Assembly: GCF_016808335.1 (NCBI RefSeq) | Contig: NC_053145.1 | Coordinates: 28,593,120 to 28,657,119 of the forward strand | DNA: 64,000 nucleotides | Source of the DNA: Panicum virgatum | Taxonomy: Eukaryota > Streptophyta > Magnoliopsida > Poales > Poaceae | Direction: 5' to 3' | In this document: piece by piece, positions 20,999 to 32,639 of the stretch | Layout of the letters: each line of letters opens with the position of its first letter | Numbering within the stretch: the first letter of the stretch is position 1 | Position numbers and translations under genes: made by a program | Notes under the pieces: generated by a model | The model's input: the letters and a program-made list of their open reading frames with translations, nothing else | What the model was told of the DNA's origin: nothing | Database searches by the model: none

Positions 20999-22071
20999 TA
21001 CTATGCATTCACATGAGAATTCACTGTGTGGAGAATCTACTTATTACAACTGTGATTGTCGTGACTGTAGTATCACGGGTTGTCCTCTAGTGAAGCCCAT
21101 GCGGCTATATAAGGTGCGTGAGAGACCCTGCCAGAATTACCATATTTCTGAAGCCATGGCTTGCATTTGGTATTCTTGCTCTCGCCCTCTTGAAAATTGT
21201 GTAGTGTTTTCCAGCAAAAGTTGCTAGAAGGCGAGTGGCAAGAGAAGTCTCTACTGCCAAAGCCTGCAACCATGCTTCTCTCATCGGATCCATGCTGGAA
21301 ATCAATTCCTTGCATATTCCAATGAGGCATGTTCTCTGTGGACGGGTTGCATCTAGTTGTGTCATACTCTTAGGGTTCCCATGTTGTGGGTGCCAAAGAA
21401 CTGACATCTCTGGTGGGGAGACTTAATCTTGTCACAACGTATTCAGGGAGAAGGAAAATTCCTTTGCAAGATGCTAGAAGAGGTCTTGCGAGGCGCTTAC
21501 CGTAATCTGCCTCCTTGCTCTTGGAACTTTTCTCCCAGAATACGAGTATCATTATTCCCTTAATGGGAATAGCAAGTTTGTGCTTCGTCATGGCCTCGGG
21601 CCGATCTAGCTGCAGCAGGCCTCGCCCAGGAGATCCAGGAGGTGCGCGTGCAGGTCCGAGTCATTGTAAAGCTTTAGAAGAAGTACTCGATTGGTACTAT
21701 CGAGTAGTTTACAATGTTCAAGTACTTTTCTCTTTTCTGGAATGTAACCCTAGAAGAAGGAAAGTTATGTCGAGTAGTTTGTTAAGGGATGTGAGTGTTT
21801 CCTTTTCTGGAATGTAATCTCAGAAAAAACAAATGTCTTAGAAAATCCTACTTTTATCGTAAACGGTAACTGACTCTTAGTCTTCTGGGTATTTACCATT
21901 TTGCCACCGCCACTACTTTTTAATAGTGCGGTAAATTAGAATTTACCCCACCGGCCGCCATTCCCCACTTTTAGCATTTAGATCTGTTCTTGCACTCTTT
22001 GCCTTTTCAGATCTAAACCCTCTCCTTGCCCTCTCTTGCTCCCAATTCCTTGAATAGGGTTTAGCCATTGT
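20999..22071 (+). promoter_or_regulatory. Upstream region of the antisense gene in element A
   Basis: After the solo LTR this 1.07-kb stretch has no convincing long coding frame. It contains a TATA box at 21106-21112 followed by a leader-like sequence with short ATGs. Its layout matches B at 39070-40195, phrase by phrase: the GGCTATAWAAGGTG area, the TCTGGTGGGGAGACTTAATC area, the GGCCTCGGGYCGATCTAGC area and the CACCGGCCGCCATTC area. Conservation of a non-coding upstream region in two copies suggests a promoter plus 5' UTR, perhaps with a first intron. Confidence 0.55.
21106..21112 (+). promoter_or_regulatory. Candidate TATA box of the antisense gene (A)
   Basis: TATATAA in the context GCGGCTATATAAGGTG. 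The same place in B reads GTGGCTATAAAAGGTG (39201-39207). It lies outside the LTRs and points in the direction of the antisense gene, about 1 kb before the MAPKK start codon at 22102. In silico only. Confidence 0.5.
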
Positions 22072-25003
22072 ATGCGCGTGAAGCGTCCCGTGGATTTCCG
22101 AATGGCACCCAAGAAGTCGAGCAAGGGAAAGAATGTAGCTACGGAGCCGACCCGCGACAAGGGATGGGTACCAAATAAGTGCTCTAACTCCGACTTGGAG
22201 GCCCTTGTTTTTGTGGGTTTGCACCAGCCAAATCGGTCATCCAATGGTGTCCTGTCTTGGGTCAAGATCGTCCGTATGAAAATACAAGCGAAATTGTAGC
22301 TTTTGCCCCTTACTTTGAAAGGGGATTGGGGCTCCCTTGTTCGGCGTTCTTCTCTGGGCTCCTGTCTTATTACAGGATCCAGCTTCACCACTTGACCCCA
22401 AATTCTTTTGTTCATATTTCCATCTTTGTACATTTGTGCGAAGCTTTTCTGGGCATTAAGCCCTATTTTGAGCTGTTTTGCTTCCTGTTCCATCTGAAGC
22501 CCTAGCTAGGATCCTACAATTTAGATGTAGTAGGTGGTGCGGGTCTCCAGCTTAGACAGGAGAAGGATAAAGTGTATATCCCCTATAAGCTTTCTAGCAA
22601 AGTAATCAATTGGAAGCCAAAGTGGTTGTACATAGAAAACCAAAGGGAAACCCTTCCAGCGGTTACCCTAGGCCCTCTGACTCGGAGGCCTAAATGGAAT
22701 AAGAAACTAGTTGACAACAGCCAGATCTCCGAGCTACTCGACAGGATTGCCAAGTTAAGGCAAAAGCACATAACTGGGGAGGCTGTTGTATTCGATTGGT
22801 TGAAGAAAAGAATCCAGCCACTGCAGGCTCGGGAAACATTTGGTTTCCAGTATCAGGGAACAACTGACCCATCACGGTTCTCGGAGGAAGAGATCTCAGA
22901 TAGAAAAGTCTTTAGTCGGGTACATTGACTGCTTAAGAATGTGAAGGATGTACCGGTTGTCCCTGATGCTTTCTCGTCTGCGAATCCTCCAAAGAAGGTA
23001 TGAGTTGAAGTAGTCGACTTATATTTGTCGAGTACTTTGTCTTGCCATGATTCTAATAAAATTTGCTTTTGCATACGAGGACGTGGAACTGTATAAGAGC
23101 AGCCCTCCCTTGCCAGGCACTGATCATCCTTCCCACCTTCTCCCAAGCGCTCTTACACGATCAACTCATTCCAAGAAGAGTCTTGTCTTATGGAAAGTTG
23201 CATAGATAATACTGATATCTGAATTTGGTTGTGCAGATGATGAGGCGGCTGGAGATGATAGCGGTGGTGAACGTAGACCCAGCTTGAGCGATGATACCCA
23301 GGCGGATCACCCGAAGGGTACCCGATCAGTAGCGCGGAAGCGTCGCAGCTCCACGCAGACTACTATCGACAGGTAGGTGGCTAGTTTGTTACAATCGAGT
23401 ACTTTGTTGAAGATTTTCAATTTGCTTTTGTAATCTATATTTTGCTTTTCATGTCCGGCAGCTAAGATGCCACAGACTACAACATCTGGGGATGACCCTG
23501 TGGTGGGAACGAAGGTCCCTTCCACCGCAGCAGACTCGTCAAAGGAGACGAGGACTACTCTGCCACAGAAATCTGCGCTGGCGAGTAGTTCCAATATTAG
23601 TGATGCTAGAAACGCCAGGGGCGGTGCTCTAATCAATAAGCCGCTCCCCAAGTTTGACGTTAAAAAGCTTTCCGTTAAGAGCATCTGCGTAAATTTTTTA
23701 GTACTTGTTTGCAGATTTTTATCTTTGTGTCGAGTACATTTTAGCTCTGATGTGGATTCTCAGCGATGCGCTCCTAGAGGCTAGGGGACAACTGAAGTTA
23801 CTTCAGCCCCCAAACCATTAGCGCAGAAGCGCCCGAGCACTCCAGATATGAATGCTCATGAGGTGGAGGAAATGGTGAGTTCCATGCTGCGGGATTCACC
23901 AACTCCGGATGCTGAGCAGGGTAGCAAAAAGCTCCTAGAGGAAGGAAGAGGTGAGAAGTGCCCCGAGGAGACCCCCACAGGTAAGCTTGTTACGCCTTTT
24001 CTCCAATTTTTGTTCTTGTTTTATTGGTTTTTGTAAACCAAAATTTTCTCTAGATTCCCAAAATCAAGGGGATACTGTGGTGAAAATTGAAGAGGCGCCG
24101 CGTACAGAGGCGGGCCCTGTGGTGGGGGCGAGTACTTCCTTTGCTTCACCAGGAAGTGCCCTACCACAGGAAGAAAAGTTGAAGCTTGCACACAAGCTCT
24201 TAACTATAAGTAATCTTACAATTCGAGTACTTGTGTTTTGTTTGATCGAGCAGTAGATACTGATTTTTTGCTTTTACACTTTGGTAGGAGTTGTGGGAGC
24301 AGGGGAGCTGCCATCCCCGGGACGACCGGAGCTACTCGCTCTGAGGGAGCAGGTGAACAAGCTCATGTCTGAGAAGGCTGCTCTCCAAGAGAAAAACAAG
24401 AAGATCTCCAAAGCTAAGAAAGGCTAGTCTTTGCTTTCTAAATTGAAGTCGACTAGTTTGATTCATCTGGTATTTATAAGAGTTTCTCTTTTAATCGAGT
24501 ACACAACCCTCACAAAATCGTTAAAGATTGAGGATAGCTTGGTACTGGATCTAAAGATTCTTATGTACCAAAACACAGATGAGATTGAAAAGCTCAAGAG
24601 GGTCAAGGCGAACTCTGACAAAGAGATGGCAACAGCTCTCCAGAAGCTTAAGGAATTGTCAGAGTCCAAGGACTTGGTGCAGCAAGAGCTCGAGGAGCTT
24701 AAAGTTTCTGCTCAAGCTGTGGCGGACATCATGGAGATCCCAAAAGGAAATGCGGACGAGCCGCTCACGTTGGCGGGGAAGCTGCAGAAAGTTCCCGAAT
24801 GCTTTCAGCTGTACGTCTCCACGACCACCCGATAGTATGTGGGACACGTACTCGGCCTGGTTAAGTCCTACTGGCCATGCATGCCACTTGATCCGCTGGG
24901 GGAGGGTGCAAAAGAAGTTTGCAGTAATGATCAGTTTGATCAATATCTTAAAGAAACCTCCACCATTGTGGATAGGGTAGTGGACAATTTGAACAAGTCC
25001 TGA
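22072..25003 (+). pseudogene. Tat antisense spliced gene (PF04195-like N-terminus, coiled-coil C-terminus), element A copy
   Basis: Start candidates are ATG 22072 or ATG 22102 (MAPKKSSKGK, basic, shared with B and C). A domain with FERGLGLPCSAFF, LHHLTPNSF and HLCEAFLGIKP near 22315-22460 matches my memory of the Pfam family 'putative gypsy type transposon' (PF04195). GT-AG introns are readable at 22998-23236, 23373-23461, 23689-23763 and 23981-24053; one or two more probably lie before 24288 and 24578. Later exons give acidic, Ser-rich sequence, a basic ARKRRSS patch, then a coiled coil and the conserved GHVLGLVKSYWP C-terminal domain, ending TGA 25001-25003. Damage: a frameshift near 22220, TAG 22503-22505, TGA 22926-22928 and TAG near 24833. 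It runs opposite to gag. Confidence 0.7.
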
Positions 25004-25204
25004 TCTTCCTGGGTTTTTTTTTTGTAAAAGGATAATGTAATGGGCTGCTGGTGCCCCAAGTACTCTTGTGTACAAATGTTTGGATTTGTGTTTCGTTGAG
25101 TGCTTGTTTGTTTTGAGAGGATTGTAGAATCCTTTGGTTTGTCGAGTAGTATTTACTTAGAAAGTACCATAGAGAATACTTTATGAGCTCTGGCGGCATC
25201 GTGC
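25004..25204 (+). other. Element A, start of repeat region before the insertion
   Basis: Non-coding. It ends with GGCGGCATCGTGC, and the sequence after the inserted element starts CGCGCCTACTCG. The uninterrupted counterpart GGCGGCAACGCGCCTACTCG is found in D at about 18340-18359, which confirms the insertion and the duplicated pentamer. Confidence 0.75.
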
Positions 25205-26448
25205 TGTTGATGGCTGTTAAGTCCAAAATATATGCTGTCAACTCCTGCATAAAGACATGAAAAATGAACATCAACAATAGTGGTAGGAGTTATTACTAAC
25301 AAATTCCTTGAGTGTTGGTGAATTGTTGATTGCAGGGACACAAGTCGGGAATAACATGAAACATGCAGAAGACGCAACAAAAATACACAGAACATCACTG
25401 TCTGCGTTAAACATCCAAACGAGGCCCATTTGACAGAGAAAACTGACGTACAAAGCCCTGGCACCAACATACACAAGATGAGGGTCCACCAGGTTGTGTC
25501 TAGGATGAAAGGCGGTGCGAGTGGTGGCACTCATGGTCCGGCCGAACCACAGGGTCGGCCGGCCCCATGTCGGCGCCATTCGGCCTCATCTTTGGCGGGA
25601 AACTCGATCTGATCCACTCCAAGGCGGTGCACTATGTTTCCATATTTATTGAGGGCGGGAACCGACCTATTACCACTATATAAAGGGCCTCCCTTACCCC
25701 CTCTCACACACCACCAAATCCTCTTCCTCCTTCACTTGAAGATGTGGTGCTCCAATGCTAAGGCGAGGCCCTGCCTAGGCTAGTGCTTAGAGTAGCAGGA
25801 GAGTGAGGAGTAGTTCGGGGAAGCGCCGGGCCTGTCGGCGGTCTTCTCCGGTCTTGTACCTCTACGGATGCTGGCTTCCTCTGGTATGAGTAAGTTAGTA
25901 TTTATGATTCTTGTATTGCATAGTACTTTTGCTTGAGTGAGTTCAATTCTCTTACTTGCGGGTTCGTCACTTCGTATTTATACAGAGTGCTGTAGTTTGG
26001 TATGGGTTGACAAACATAGTTAGACTGTAGTAGTAATGAGTAGTGCAGATGTGGTGTCTGGGCTAAGGGTTACCTTCGTTTGACTTATATGCCACGGTCT
26101 ATGAGGTAGGCCGCAGGTGGTGACAGCCTTGTCAGTCCTTCGTAGTCCTCCACGCTCGAATATATCGTAGAGCTGTTGGCTGGAGTCTCCTGACCATTTC
26201 AGGGGTAAGCCGGTGCCCGAAGCGAGTATTCTGCCCGAGAGGTCGACCTTTAACTCATCTTTAGTGCTACCGCAGGAATCCTCTCCATCCTCGCCACATA
26301 TCCTGGTGTGTCCTTGGATCGACTAAGTTAGGAGTTAGTGCACACACGTTCCCTGTGGATACGATATCCTTGAATACTCACGGGTGAAGAGCTACAACGG
26401 TATCCGTGCGCTTGCGGATTTATTTCGCAGTCGTTAAAATACCCAACA
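25205..26448 (+). repeat. 5' LTR of the non-coding Athila-type element
   Basis: Starts TGTTGATGGCTG and ends AAATACCCAACA. It contains the 38-bp dyad at 25532-25569 and a TATATAAAG box at 25677-25685. The end is followed by a primer-binding site, so this is the 5' copy. Confidence 0.93.
25532..25569 (+). repeat. 38-bp GGCCGGCC dyad in the 5' LTR
   Basis: The left arm CATGGTCCGGCCGAACC and right arm GGGTCGGCCGGCCCCATG are almost exact reverse complements around a 3-base centre. It lies about 110 bp upstream of the TATA box. The counterpart is 31234-31271. Confidence 0.85.
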
Positions 26449-26455
26449 AGATTTC

Positions 26456-26473
26456 TGGTGTCGTTGCCGGGGA
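26456..26473 (+). other. Primer-binding site
   Basis: TGGTGTCGTTGCCGGGGA lies seven bases after the 5' LTR. It resembles the TGGCGCCGTTGCCGGGGA site of Athila-type elements, which I recall as complementary to the 3' end of tRNA-Asp. Two transitions separate this copy from that sequence, a further sign of age. Confidence 0.75.
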
Positions 26474-28235
26474 ACGGTTGTTGTTCTAACTTCAAACCTA
26501 GTTGGTCCTCGTATCTTTTCTATTTCAAATTAAAAAAATTCTTATCTTTTTTCTTCTTTCCTTACCTCTACCTTGATCCATGCCACCCTCATCATCATCG
26601 TATCTTTTTGCTTTCTTTATCTCTACCTCCACCCCCGTTACCCATGGATGGTTATCCCCGTACACACCTTCCGACCCTTTGGGGTGAGTCTCTAGAGCCA
26701 TCCTCTCTAGACCTAGTTCCGCACTCAGCTATGAGATTCATCACTCACTCATAGAGCTAGTTCAGGAAAACTCCCTCTCAAGGTTAAAGCTGTGAGCTTC
26801 CCTATCATCATCTACGAGAGGAGGAGAACGCTTTGAGAAACTGAGGACTTCCATCAGCAGAATTCGAGCTTTCATCTCGAGTATTCCTAATAATTCTACT
26901 GAAAGGAATCTCTCCTGAATAGCCAGAATCTTGGGGAACGAGCGCTTCATGCAAATCTTGCCCCCCAGATTCGTTTATGGTGCATTCTTCTTAATTTTCC
27001 TCTAGACCATGTCTCAAGGAAAGTTGAGGAAGGAGTGGTTGGAAGAAAATGGGTCATTTTTTATGACTCGTCTATCTCAACCACAACTCCCTGGAAGAGG
27101 TACCATATGAAGCCCATCATATTCCTGTGTCAAGGCAACCTCCGAGGTGTTCCACCGAGGAATATGCCTTGACCTTGACCACCATGCTATAAGTCAACAT
27201 GACTCACGTTTTTGGTCAAGGGATCATAGGGCCATACCGATCGAATCAAGTGAAATAAATTCACATCCCCGATTACTGATCAATGCTAATCAAATCAAGT
27301 GATTCAAAACTCACATTTTGTTCCTTGATTTGATTGATGCCCAATAGAAGTTCATTTCAAATAAACTTCTATTGGAAGCTTAGGATGGATTGCTTTGTCT
27401 CCATGCAAGGATTTCATCCTAAGGAGGGGTTGAGTTGAAAAATACTCATTCCCCTCATGATTCGAATTCAGAATCGTTCCAATGGCCCATGGAGTTACAC
27501 ATCCTCTTTCATTATGGGGCTATGAACATTCTTGTGTTGCTCTATCTGGAGATCAAACCACTCACTCCATGAGCATGAAGTTCTGTTTTGATTCATCATA
27601 AAAGCCATGCTCATCCTTGATTTCTCCAAGATTTTCTGATGTGCCAAGTCACTACGAGCCATACAATCATCTTAGAGTTTCCCCTCATAGATGCCCTTTA
27701 GGATGGTTGTTTTTGGGTTTTGCTTATCATAATATCTATGTAGGGCTCGTTGTTGCATTTGTGCACTAACCTTGCAGCTTGAACAACGATAAATCAACAA
27801 ATGGAGGTTAAGCTGGGAACTACATCACCATTGACAGCTACAGGAGGGATCCCCATGGTCGAGCTTGCGACCATAAACAAAGCACTGCCGGGAGATAGCC
27901 CGGAGCAACTTAAAAAAAAATCTTTCTCCTTAAAAAAGGCAAGAACATGTTTTTAAGCATAGTATGCACCTTCGGGTATTCTTGGTCCTAACCATTTCAG
28001 GTGACGATTAAGAATAACAAGGGACATACGATGCCTGAGAACATGATGTCTGCATCAGCTGAACAACTTTGATGCTCTTTGGAGTTTGAACACACTCGAA
28101 AGGAGACCCCGACATTGCACACTTGACTTTCACACAAAAGTCCAAGTGTGGGGGAAATCACTGAGCGCCTCGCTGCAAAGTTCTAAACATCCAAAGGAGT
28201 ATCCTTGTTTCAAGAAGGTGTTAGAACTAGCTTGC

Positions 28236-28362
28236 TCAAAAAAAGAAGAAAAAAAGAGAGGAAAAGAAAGAGAAAAAAGGGGAGAGAGTAAAAAAAAGAA
28301 GAAAAAAAAGAAAGAGAGAGAGAGAGAGAAGAAAAAGAGAGAAAGGAAGAAGAAAGAGTGAG
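28236..28362 (+). repeat. Purine (GA/AAG) tract
   Basis: About 125 bases consist almost only of A and G on the plus strand, with GAGAGAGAGAGAG and AAGAAAAAAAG runs. The Lys/Glu/Arg-rich frame across it (28086-28361) is a product of composition. Such tracts can form unusual DNA structures. Here it sits in the middle of the element, not next to the LTR, so it is not the primary polypurine tract. Confidence 0.85.
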
Positions 28363-30240
28363 GGAGAGCCATGGCTCGACACACTCAAGCAGCTCATTCA
28401 CACAAACAATCAAGAACCCTGCTCCTCTTCCTTTCCAAGCCTTTGCTACTCCACTCAGATCGGCACTTGCTCACATGCACAAAGGGAGACGTACCTTGCG
28501 TCCCCAATCATAAAGCATTGTGCCAACGGATCATGCCTCTAATGAACAAGGTTCGCACACACGAAGCAAGAGTATCACACACCATCGCTCCAACAATTTC
28601 GAGACATCCATTTGGCGGTGAGTATACTCTGGTAAGCAAAGGTTTGGTTCACCAATCCTTTACTCATATTTATCTTCATACAACTTGATCATGCAAATTC
28701 TTGCTTCCTTTGTTTACGTTTGTTTGCACTGGTTTGGATGTATTTGTACGGTACATCCATAGGATTTTTTTTAAAATTAAGCATGGTGCTTAGGTTAAAT
28801 GGCTCTTTAGTCAAAATGAGACATGGTGTCCAATTTTTTGGTTAATGAACTTTTGAGTAATACTATCGTAAACTTTGGATGCATATCTTTTTGGACAAAC
28901 CCCTGCAAGATTCTTTTCAAATTTGTGGGGTAAAATCCTCAAGTTGATGCTGGAGATAAGTCAAGGCTCAGAAGCACTTCAAATAATAAAATTTGCACAA
29001 CATACAAAGGAGGCATGAGATGCCCCTGTGTTTTGTTCGTGCATTTTAATCTTGGCCTTGTTTGAGTTTTGCTAAAATGATAAAAATTAGGTGAACAACT
29101 AAAAAAAACTTTTTCAAATAAAAAAAACTCTCTCTCTTAATAAAAATAAAAATAAATGATGGCAAGCATTTTGGGATCCTTGCTCTTTACATCTTTGAAC
29201 TTGATTTTCTTTCCTTGAAGTATGGATGTGAACAACAAATCTTAAATAAAAATTGTTTCAAAATTCTTTAAACATTCCTAGAGTATTTGTTGTCCGCTAA
29301 CCTTTTGCAGGAAAAGAAATAAGGAGCAGCGTACAATAACTCCATCATCCACACAACGCTCCTTAAGGAAGACAGATGCATGAGGAACCAAGCTGAACAA
29401 ATGCAAAGCTTTGCTTCATATATATGAAGTTTAACTCTTGCATTTTTGTTGCATGTTAGGTGAGTTATTAAGGTAAGCATCCCACATGCCTCATGCATCC
29501 TTGTCTCATGCTTCCGCCTGCTAAGTTACCCGTCATACCATCTTGCCATGTAAAAAAAGTAAAATAAATAAATAAATAAAAATTAGTGCTCCAAATAAAA
29601 CTATAATTTGATTAAATAAAGTTCAGACTCCCCGGTGTTCAAAACCGACAGAGTCCTTTTTTTTGTTTCCACCTTTGTTTTTCTTGTTCTGAATAAAGAC
29701 AGGTACAAAAATAAGTGCGGGGGAGATCTCTAAAAATCACCAACTGCAAGCTCACTTGAGATCTCTCCCCCAATATGTTGCACAACATCTTCGGCCCAAC
29801 ATGCTAAAGAACAGGACAGATGGGAACCAGGGAAGGATGGCCGAACCTCTGGTTCGACCAATCCAACTCTGATTTCCCTCAATTCCATCTTCTTCCTCTT
29901 CAAACGATGGTTTGAGCAAACACACTCCTCTTACTCCCTAAGGTCTTGAGTTTAAATGAATTCATGCTAATCACTAAAAATAAACTCAATGAACCTTGCC
30001 TATCACCTTATGCACTCCAAGAACATCCATGAATAAACTCGCATACTCTTTATTCCTTGCTTTCTTTCTCATTCTTGTGAACATATTTCTTCATAGGGAC
30101 CCCATGCTATCTAAGTAATTGACTAATGTGATATGGTTGGATGAACGGAACCATGCTCTTCCTTGCAAAGCACTTGGAATTTCTTTTCAAAAAAACAAAA
30201 GGATGTGGACTATGAAAACAAAAAAATGATGAAATAAAAG

Positions 30241-30361
30241 ATGCATACCCAAAGAAGGTGTGCCACATGCCCAAAATGCATGTCAAAAAAAGAGAAAAAA
30301 AATGCATACCCAAAGAAGGTATGCCACATGCCCACAAGGCATGTCAAAAGAAAAAAAAGAG
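30241..30361 (+). repeat. Tandem duplication of about 61 bp
   Basis: Two adjacent copies start ATGCATACCCAAAGAAGG (30241 and 30302) and continue through TGCCACATGCCC and a purine spacer. Mismatches are few. This is the counterpart of the short duplication at 6391-6457. Confidence 0.8.
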
Positions 30362-30892
30362 ATGAAAGATAGTCCACATCCAAGGAAAATAAAGAAGAGA
30401 GATGGATCATGCAAAGGAGTTCATCCACCCTCTGCCAAAAAAAATCCACACACTTGCACATCTTGATCAGTTTGTATGACTCGTTTCTGCTTGGATCTAG
30501 TCTTTTGACTTAGCAACATAAGCAAAGCAGTCATGCCTCTTTTATTCCTACCCTGAGCTCCACATAAGCCTGATTAGATTATAGGAGAAAAAGAAGGAAG
30601 CAACTTTGCCTTGGTGAGGATCTAAAATACAAAGAGTGATTCAAGAGAATAATTTGAGGAGCAAGACTATTCTTTTGTTTCAAAATTTTAAAACCCAAGT
30701 TTCTAAGCAGGAAGAGCTAGGAACCCGAGGTTTCATTGTTTCATTCTTTAATTATCAAAGAAAGCATGGTAGCCACTCAAAAAGTTTCACAAGAGTTGGA
30801 AGGAACTTGGAATAACTTGTATGCAGGTTTTATCAAGGGATTTGCATCTACCTTAGTCCTTCAATCTTTACTCGAGGACGAGCAAAGGGCCA

Positions 30893-30902
30893 AGTGTGGG
30901 GG
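30893..30902 (+). other. Polypurine tract of the non-coding element
   Basis: AGTGTGGGGG, three bases before the 3' LTR at 30906, as at 8547-8555 in the coding element. Confidence 0.75.
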
Positions 30903-30905
30903 TGT

Positions 30906-32148
30906 TGTTGACGGGTGTTAAGTCCAAAATATATACCATCAACTCCTGCATAAAGACATGAAAAATGAACATCAACAGTAGTGGTAGGAGTTATTACAAA
31001 CAAATTCCATGAGTGTTGGCGAATTGTTAATTGCAGGGAAACAAGTCGGGAATAACATGAAAACACGCAGAAGACACAACAGAAATACACAGAACATCAT
31101 TGTCTGCGTTACACATCTAAATGAGGCCCATTTGATAGACAAAACTGATGTACAAAGCCCTGGCACTGACATACACAAGATGAGGGCCCACCAGGCAGTG
31201 TCTAGGACGAAAGGTGGCGCGAGAGGCGGCACTCATGGGCCGGCCGAACCACAGGGTCGGCCGGCCCCATGTCGGCGCCATTCGGCCTCATCTGTGGCGG
31301 GAAACTCGATCTAATCCACTCCAAGGCGGTGCACTATGTTTCCATATTTATTGAGGGCGGGAACCGACCTATTAGCACTATATAAAGGGCCTCCCTCACC
31401 CCCTCTCACACACCACCAAATCCTCTTCCTCCTTCATTTGAAGATGTAGTGCTCCAATGCTAAGGCGAGGCCCTACCTAGGATAGTGCTTAGAGTAAGGG
31501 GAGAGTGAGGAGTAGTTCGGGGAAGCGCCGGGCCTATCGGCTGTCTTCTCTGGTCTTGTACCTTTATGGATGCTGGCTTCCTCTGGTATGAGTAAGTTAG
31601 TATTTATGATTCTTGTATTACATAGTACTTTTGCTTGAGTGAGATCAATTCTCTTACTCGCGGGTTCGTCGCTTCGTATTTATACGGAGTGCTATAGTTT
31701 CTACGGGTTAACAGACGTAGTTAGACTACTGTAGTAATCAGTAGTGCAGACGTGGTGTCTGAGCTAAGGGTTACCTTCGTTTGCCTTATTTCCCACGGTC
31801 TGTGAGGTAGGGCGCAGGTGGTTACAGCCATGTCGGTCCTTCGTAGTCCTCCATGTTCGGATATAGCGTAGAGCTGTTGGCCGGAGTCTTCTGACCATTT
31901 CAGGGGTAAGCCGGTGCCCGAAGCGAGTATTCTGCCCGGGAGATCGACCTTTAACTCATCTTTAGTGCTACCGCAAGAATCCTCTCCATCCTCGCCACAT
32001 ATCCTGGTGTGTACTTGGACCGACTAAGTTAGGAGTTAGTGCACACAAGTTCCCTATGGATACGATACCCTTGAATACTCACGGGTGAAAGCTACAACAG
32101 TATCCGTGCGCTTGCAGATTTATTTCGCAGTCGTTAAAATACCCAACA
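30906..32148 (+). repeat. 3' LTR of the non-coding Athila-type element
   Basis: Starts TGTTGACGGGTG and ends AAATACCCAACA. It contains the dyad at 31234-31271 and a TATATAAAG box near 31379. Alignment by eye to 25205-26448 shows scattered substitutions and an occasional short indel. Confidence 0.93.
31234..31271 (+). repeat. 38-bp GGCCGGCC dyad in the 3' LTR
   Basis: CATGGGCCGGCCGAACC pairs with GGGTCGGCCGGCCCCATG. It differs from the 5' LTR copy by one base in the left arm. Confidence 0.85.
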
Positions 32149-32639
32149 CGCGCCTACTCGATCTTAGTGGTAGATAAAGGGTATCGTACTTGTAGTTATT
32201 TGCCTTAAGAGGTGAAGTGTTCTCGAAAGTGGCGAGTAGATTGGTTCTATTTCCAAATTTAGTCCTGACCGGTTAGAATTGAATCCCGTAGGACTAACCA
32301 AGTGGGAAAAGCACTAGGAGAAAGTAGTTAGGCCATAGCCTGATGCAGATTTCCTTTGAAGGAAAATGATTGTTGGAGCAGTGTTCTATGAACTTGGTTG
32401 TCCAAGCACGCGGGAGACTCTCGTCAACTACTCGGGGTACCAAGAGAAAACGAAACACCCTATGAACTTGGTGGCCCTAGCATGCGGGAAGCTCCCGTCA
32501 ACTACTCAGGGCAGCGAGTCCTTAGTGTAACACCCTCGGTGGTCCAAGCAAGCGGGAGACTCGCATCAACTACTTGGAGTACCAATAACTTAATTTTTGT
32601 TCTGCTCCTTGATTTTGGAGTAATTTTCAAAGTTGACTG
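32149..32639 (-). repeat. Element A repeat region: CAAGCGGGAGACT motif repeats
   Basis: Non-coding. The phrase AAGCANGCGGGAGACTC followed by TCAACTACTCGG recurs at about 32402-32430 and 32545-32575, with a variant GCATGCGGGAAGCTCCC at about 32480. The same repeat array, with more copies, lies in D at 37581-38030. It belongs to the 3' untranslated region of the Tat elements. Confidence 0.75.

Larger units (their letters stand above)
26474..30892 (+). other. Interior of the non-coding Athila-type element
   Basis: No frame longer than about 105 codons and none with a recognisable domain. Near 27000-27700 the sequence has many short phrases resembling decayed coding sequence, but no frame holds. 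The frame at 28371-28688 (105 codons) is open but not similar to anything I know. After about 29600 the sequence follows the Athila 3' UTR. AT-rich stretches include an AAATAAATAAATAAATAAA run near 29561-29580. Confidence 0.7.
25205..32148 (+). mobile_element. Non-coding Athila-type retrotransposon with two LTRs
   Basis: A complete 6944-bp element with LTRs at 25205-26448 (1244 bp) and 30906-32148 (1243 bp), a PBS at 26456-26473, a polypurine tract at 30893-30902 and a TSD of CGTGC/CGCGC (25200-25204, 32149-32153), which has a single T/C difference. The 4.46-kb interior has no gag, pol or any long coding frame, but its 3' third is collinear with the 3' UTR of the coding Athila element at 5540-8558. 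It therefore looks like a large non-autonomous derivative that would depend on proteins from a coding Athila. LTRs are highly similar with scattered differences, so insertion was not very recent. Confidence 0.92.

Noticed and set aside
22257..22505. Naming the antisense protein a transposase because of the Pfam family's label
   Set aside because: The 'putative gypsy type transposon' family has no demonstrated catalytic activity, and no catalytic triad is visible. I describe it only as an extra protein of Tat elements.
28086..28361. 91-codon Lys/Glu-rich ORF
   Set aside because: Its second half is a translated purine tract. The rest has no recognisable domain and the host element is otherwise non-coding.
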